From: Nemertoderma westbladi | Lineage: Eukaryota > Xenacoelomorpha > Nemertodermatida > Nemertodermatidae | Length of the DNA: 64,000 nt | Assembly: GCA_032718475.1 (NCBI GenBank) | Contig: JAUCBJ010006713.1 | Location: forward strand, 36,899 to 100,898 | Direction: 5' to 3' | Shown here: positions 60,694 to 64,000 of the stretch, in pieces | How positions within the stretch are numbered: the first letter of the stretch is position 1 | Layout: every line of letters begins with the position of its first letter | Translations under genes and position numbers: made by a program | The notes under the pieces: model-generated | Told to the model about the DNA's origin: nothing | The model's database searches: none | The model's input: only the letters and a program-made list of their open reading frames with translations

Positions 60694-61992
60694 ATGAATG
60701 AACGACAATTGGTTTTGTATTGCGGGAGTAATCTGTTCCAACAGCTCCCCGGACTCGATTGCCCAAGGGAATCAGTATTTACGCCGACTAGGTGTACCGG
60801 TACCACGGAAGAAGAAGACAACAGATTGGAATTTATCTGCGGGACCTGGAGTTCGACCTTGTGGAAGAATTACCAGGATACTTCTAGCGGATTATCTACG
60901 TATTGTATGTTTGGTAACAGCAGAGAGATACCTCATTCGTTAGGAACTGCGACAAAAATTATTCTAGATGAACTGAATATCTACGGTATCATAGATGGTA
61001 AACTCCATGTATTTCGGAATTCAGAGAACATAGCAGTTATATCAGCAAAGGATTGTATTATTGATGTAAGTACTGGTAAACATGTCATTGTTTGCGTAAC
61101 TTCGCAAGGGCAATCATATTGGTGCCGCACTAGCCTTATAAAATCCGAAACCAGTTTTCAAGAAATTCCTTTAGAATTGTCATCTTTTCTCGATTCTCCC
61201 AATATTACCAAAGTGTCTTGCGGCAAGGAACACGTTGTATTACTTTCGGAACGCGGTGTTGTTTTTACTCTCGGATCTAACGGTCGAGGCCAGTTGGGAT
61301 CGGGTAAGGTAGACCCTACTCGAGTGAGCGAGACCGGATCTCGGGTGGGGGGTCTAGCGGGTCTGGCCGTTACGGATGTAGCGGCAGGCGGATGGCATAC
61401 GTTGGCGGGGACGCTGGAAGGGGTGGTGTTCGGGTGGGGTTGGAACGAGATGAGGCAACTAGGTTTGCCGAATACAGACAGTCGTACTAAGTGTAAAATA
61501 AACTCTGATCCAGACAGACTACCTCGGGCAAATAACAGTAATACAGACACTAGTGTAAGGTCCATTGGGTCGGATTGCGCCATCCGAGTGGAATGTAAAG
61601 ATGCAACTGACATTACTGGGTTTCAACTAAATAACCAATCGATTACTGACTTGGAGAGCGATGTTAAACACCCAACAGAATCGATCATAGAAGATGACCC
61701 AGTTGCTGTGATATGTCTCGCCGAACCTGAGCCTGTGTTTGTCCCGGGTTGCGGCGCCGACGTGGACAGACGCAACAAATCGGTTACAGTTAGCTGCGGT
61801 TCCCGACACAGTGCGGTTGTTTGTTTCTGCGGTAAAGTTTATACTTTTGGTTGTAACCACAGCGGTCAGCTTGGTCGTCTAGACGTATCCTACCAACCTG
61901 TCGCGATTACAAACATTCCTCTTGTGCGCGATGTTAAATGTGTACAATGGTCCACTTTTATTTTCTGCCATGATTCTGATAGTAGTTTTTAA
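60694..61992 (+). CDS. RCCD1: RCC1-repeat protein, RCCD1-like
   Basis: A 432-codon intronless frame starting MNERQLVLYCGSNLFQQLPG. RCC1-type blades are visible in VSCGKEHVVLLSERGVVFTLG followed by SNGRGQLG (about 173-200), AAGGWHTLAGTLEGVVFGWG then WNEMRQLGLP (about 230-257) and VSCGSRHSAVVCFCGKVYTF then GCNHSGQLGRL (about 368-400). The few, spread blades and the W-N-E motif resemble RCCD1 (human 376 aa), a partner of the KDM8 demethylase in chromatin regulation and mitosis. It is somewhat longer, with a linker of about 110 residues before the last blade. A seven-blade RCC1 guanine-exchange factor is unlikely because too few repeats are present. AATAAA lies at 62084-62089. Confidence 0.82.
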   Translation: MNERQLVLYCGSNLFQQLPGLDCPRESVFTPTRCTGTTEEEDNRLEFICGTWSSTLWKNYQDTSSGLSTYCMFGNSREIPHSLGTATKIILDELNIYGIIDGKLHVFRNSENIAVISAKDCIIDVSTGKHVIVCVTSQGQSYWCRTSLIKSETSFQEIPLELSSFLDSPNITKVSCGKEHVVLLSERGVVFTLGSNGRGQLGSGKVDPTRVSETGSRVGGLAGLAVTDVAAGGWHTLAGTLEGVVFGWGWNEMRQLGLPNTDSRTKCKINSDPDRLPRANNSNTDTSVRSIGSDCAIRVECKDATDITGFQLNNQSITDLESDVKHPTESIIEDDPVAVICLAEPEPVFVPGCGADVDRRNKSVTVSCGSRHSAVVCFCGKVYTFGCNHSGQLGRLDVSYQPVAITNIPLVRDVKCVQWSTFIFCHDSDSSF

Positions 61993-62574
61993 TTATAAAC
62001 AAATACTTTAGTCCGTCACACCCGTTCGTTTTAAACTGTAGATTTAAATTAAAAGGTACTCCGAAATTTAAGTGGCTGTTCGAAATAAAAAACAGATGAG
62101 ATGTTTGAACTCAGCGCATTCATATTGACCAAACTAAACGTGTCAAAATGTTGAACATGTTATTGACAAAATAGATTTGCCTGCGAACCAATTTTTTAAA
62201 ATTTAAGTCGGAAATCACCTGACTTTTGATGAAATATTGATTTTTTTAATGTTTTTTCCAACGGAAATTGTGTTTTCTATAAAAATATAACAATCACAAA
62301 CAATTTAGAAAGATTTCATTCAATAGAATTCAAGCGGAGCGAAATTGATCCCGATTGTTGTTATTGAATGCAGCTTGACCACCATTTTCCAAACCGTTTA
62401 AACGCCTAAAATGCGACGAGGGGGGGGGGGGGGGGGGGACTTTTCGCAAATCCCATCTTGGTGAATTTAATAACTTGTCTCAGCGGATTAATAATTCGTC
62501 TCAACGTGTTTAATATCAATTAAGGGGAATGAGTAGGTTACAGTGACATTTCCAAAACAATAGTGTAATGTTAT
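61993..62574. other. 3' flank of RCCD1-like gene
   Basis: Contains the polyadenylation signal and a 19-nt G run at 62420-62438. No other feature seen. Confidence 0.45.
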
Positions 62575-63960
62575 TCTAACCAAACTACTACTACTAGGAT
62601 CGGCATGCTGCATTGCAGCTGCATTTTTAAGAATGCTGTGCCGGCTTGTCGACAAAATTGCGCCGCCACAACTCCCATCACCCATGACATTTGCTAGATC
62701 ATCCGCATCTTCAAGGTCAGTGTCCTTTAAGATGCGTCTCAGGAAAGTCATGGGCTGTCCACCATGCTTATTCACTCCATGAGGCCTCCAAAGTACAAGA
62801 TTATGCACTGGCTGGTCCTCACGGCGAAAGCAATGTCCTGGAAAGCGGAGGCGACTTTGTTCTAGTGTCAAGCTTGGGGAACCAATGAGACACTTCCAAT
62901 GTCATATATTGTCTGGTTGGAGATGTGTGCATTGTACTTGACACAATGAACCCACCGTAGCATTCTTGGTGATGTACCATCCAGAGATTTGGTGTCCTCA
63001 GTAGTTAGAGCCCAGCATTGACTCCCATAGAGGAGTACTGGAACTACTGCTGCTCGAAATAATCGGACCTTAAGTTTCCGATTAATTCTCGGTGACTTCC
63101 AAATCCTGGAAAGCCTATTCAAGGCTGCCCATGCCTTTCCGTTACGCATTCGAAGGTGATCCAGGTCCAGGTATCCATGATCCAGGTAACAGAAGTCGTC
63201 CACATGCTCAAGCATACCATCCTTTGAGCTTATGCTCATCCGGTCAGAGTCTTGCTGAGGACTTTCAAATTTAACTGTCAAAATTTTGGTCTTTTTGGAG
63301 TTGATAAAAAAGAGACCAACACTAGAAGCAGCCTGTTCTAATGAGCTGAGGAGCCGTTGGGCTTCCTCTAGTCTAGATCAGTTAGGTACTTGGCAGGATT
63401 TCCTCGACTTCTGGAGCCAGTAGGTGGAGTTACCATCACCCCATCATCATTATGATGATCTAAGGACATGCGTAGAACATAGTCAACCTCAATTATGAAC
63501 AAGAACGGCGCAAGTGTGTCTCCTTGGAGGACTCCCCTATACATCAAATGGTTTTGTGTCACCATCAACAGTAGACACAAATTTGTCGAACATCGTATAC
63601 TGATCTGATTGCTGCAATGAATCCCATATAATGAAAGTATGCTGAACATACGTGAGCGAGAGACTGAATCAAAGACCTTGAAGAAGTCAACAAAGATAAC
63701 AGCCAGATGCCTGTCTTTCATTTTTGATAACTCTTCAATTATCCTTCTAAGTGCCAAAATGGGCTCCATGGTCCCACGACCTTTACGGAACCCATTCTGA
63801 TTTCCACGGAGCAGTCTCTCAAATGGGATCCCTGATGCGATTTAATAGAATTCTATTGTATAGCTTTGCAGCAATCGAGATCAATGAGATTCCCCGAAAA
63901 GAACCATTGAGTGTTAGGTTGCCCTTCTTGGGAACTGGCACCAACTTATTTGTTTTCATT
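62575..63960 (-). mobile_element. LINE copy, second family, 5' part beyond or truncated
   Basis: On the minus strand, broken frames encode the same protein as 50400-52640: VIFVDFFKVFDSVSRSRMFS (63710-63650), GVLQGDTLAPFLFII (63545-63500), then the connection and thumb with RKLKVRLFRAAVVPVLLYG (63085-63029), and the C terminus RLRFPGHCFRREDQPVHNLV (62850-62790). The 3' end carries a short TAGTAGTAG tail (62595-62586). Frame changes at about 63600 and 63370 show decay. It continues to about 63960 and fades into AT-rich sequence at the window end. Confidence 0.85.
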
Positions 63961-64000
63961 TATATATATGTATTTCATTATATATTTTCATTATGTATTA

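Overview
The window is metazoan nuclear DNA. It has spliced genes with GT-AG introns, vertebrate-type Rab GTPases, a ciliary dynein-regulatory subunit, non-LTR and BEL/Pao retrotransposons, many short inverted-repeat transposons and abundant minisatellites. It is AT-rich outside genes, with frequent TAGGCCTA- and TACCGGTA-like palindromes and long G homopolymers. A marine invertebrate is plausible, but the species cannot be named from sequence alone.

Layout. (1) 1-10.7 kb holds remains of retroelements: an open N-terminal gag reading frame running off the left edge (1-1143, minus) with a long leader, a tRNA-like SINE head (4143-4222), and a degraded BEL/Pao gag-protease (4521-10060, minus). 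A 1.67-kb hAT-like element with an 8-bp target duplication interrupts that gag. (2) 10.9-20 kb holds two more short inverted-repeat elements and then the three-exon Rab14 gene (14777-19809, plus). Its first intron contains two further hAT-like elements, each with a perfect 8-bp target duplication. (3) 20-26 kb is minisatellites and two MITE families whose ends carry TGACGTC. (4) 26.4-29.5 kb is a broken LINE. An 844-bp insertion with a perfect 12-bp target duplication splits its reading frame. That insertion carries a tRNA-like module and a textbook minimal hammerhead ribozyme. (5) 30096-47674 is a complete 17.6-kb BEL/Pao LTR retrotransposon on the minus strand. It has 1166/1167-bp LTRs, TG...CA ends and a GTTGA target duplication. 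Besides gag-pol it has, in the position where env would lie, a 591-aa protein with three zinc knuckles and a 125-aa ORF. (6) 47.7-52.6 kb has a CCAAT-containing minisatellite, a SINE-like head and a second LINE family. (7) 54.6-62.1 kb is the second gene cluster: a RASEF-type EF-hand/coiled-coil/Rab gene (plus), an intronless DRC1 (minus), and an intronless RCCD1-like gene (plus) sharing a 576-bp divergent promoter region with DRC1. (8) 62.5-64 kb is another copy of the second LINE family.

The cellular genes are Rab14 (endosome/Golgi traffic), a large Rab GTPase, DRC1 (axonemal nexin link) and an RCC1-repeat protein. They do not form an operon; only DRC1 and RCCD1 look transcriptionally linked. 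The most unusual items are the giant BEL/Pao element with its extra zinc-knuckle protein and the hammerhead-bearing insertion.
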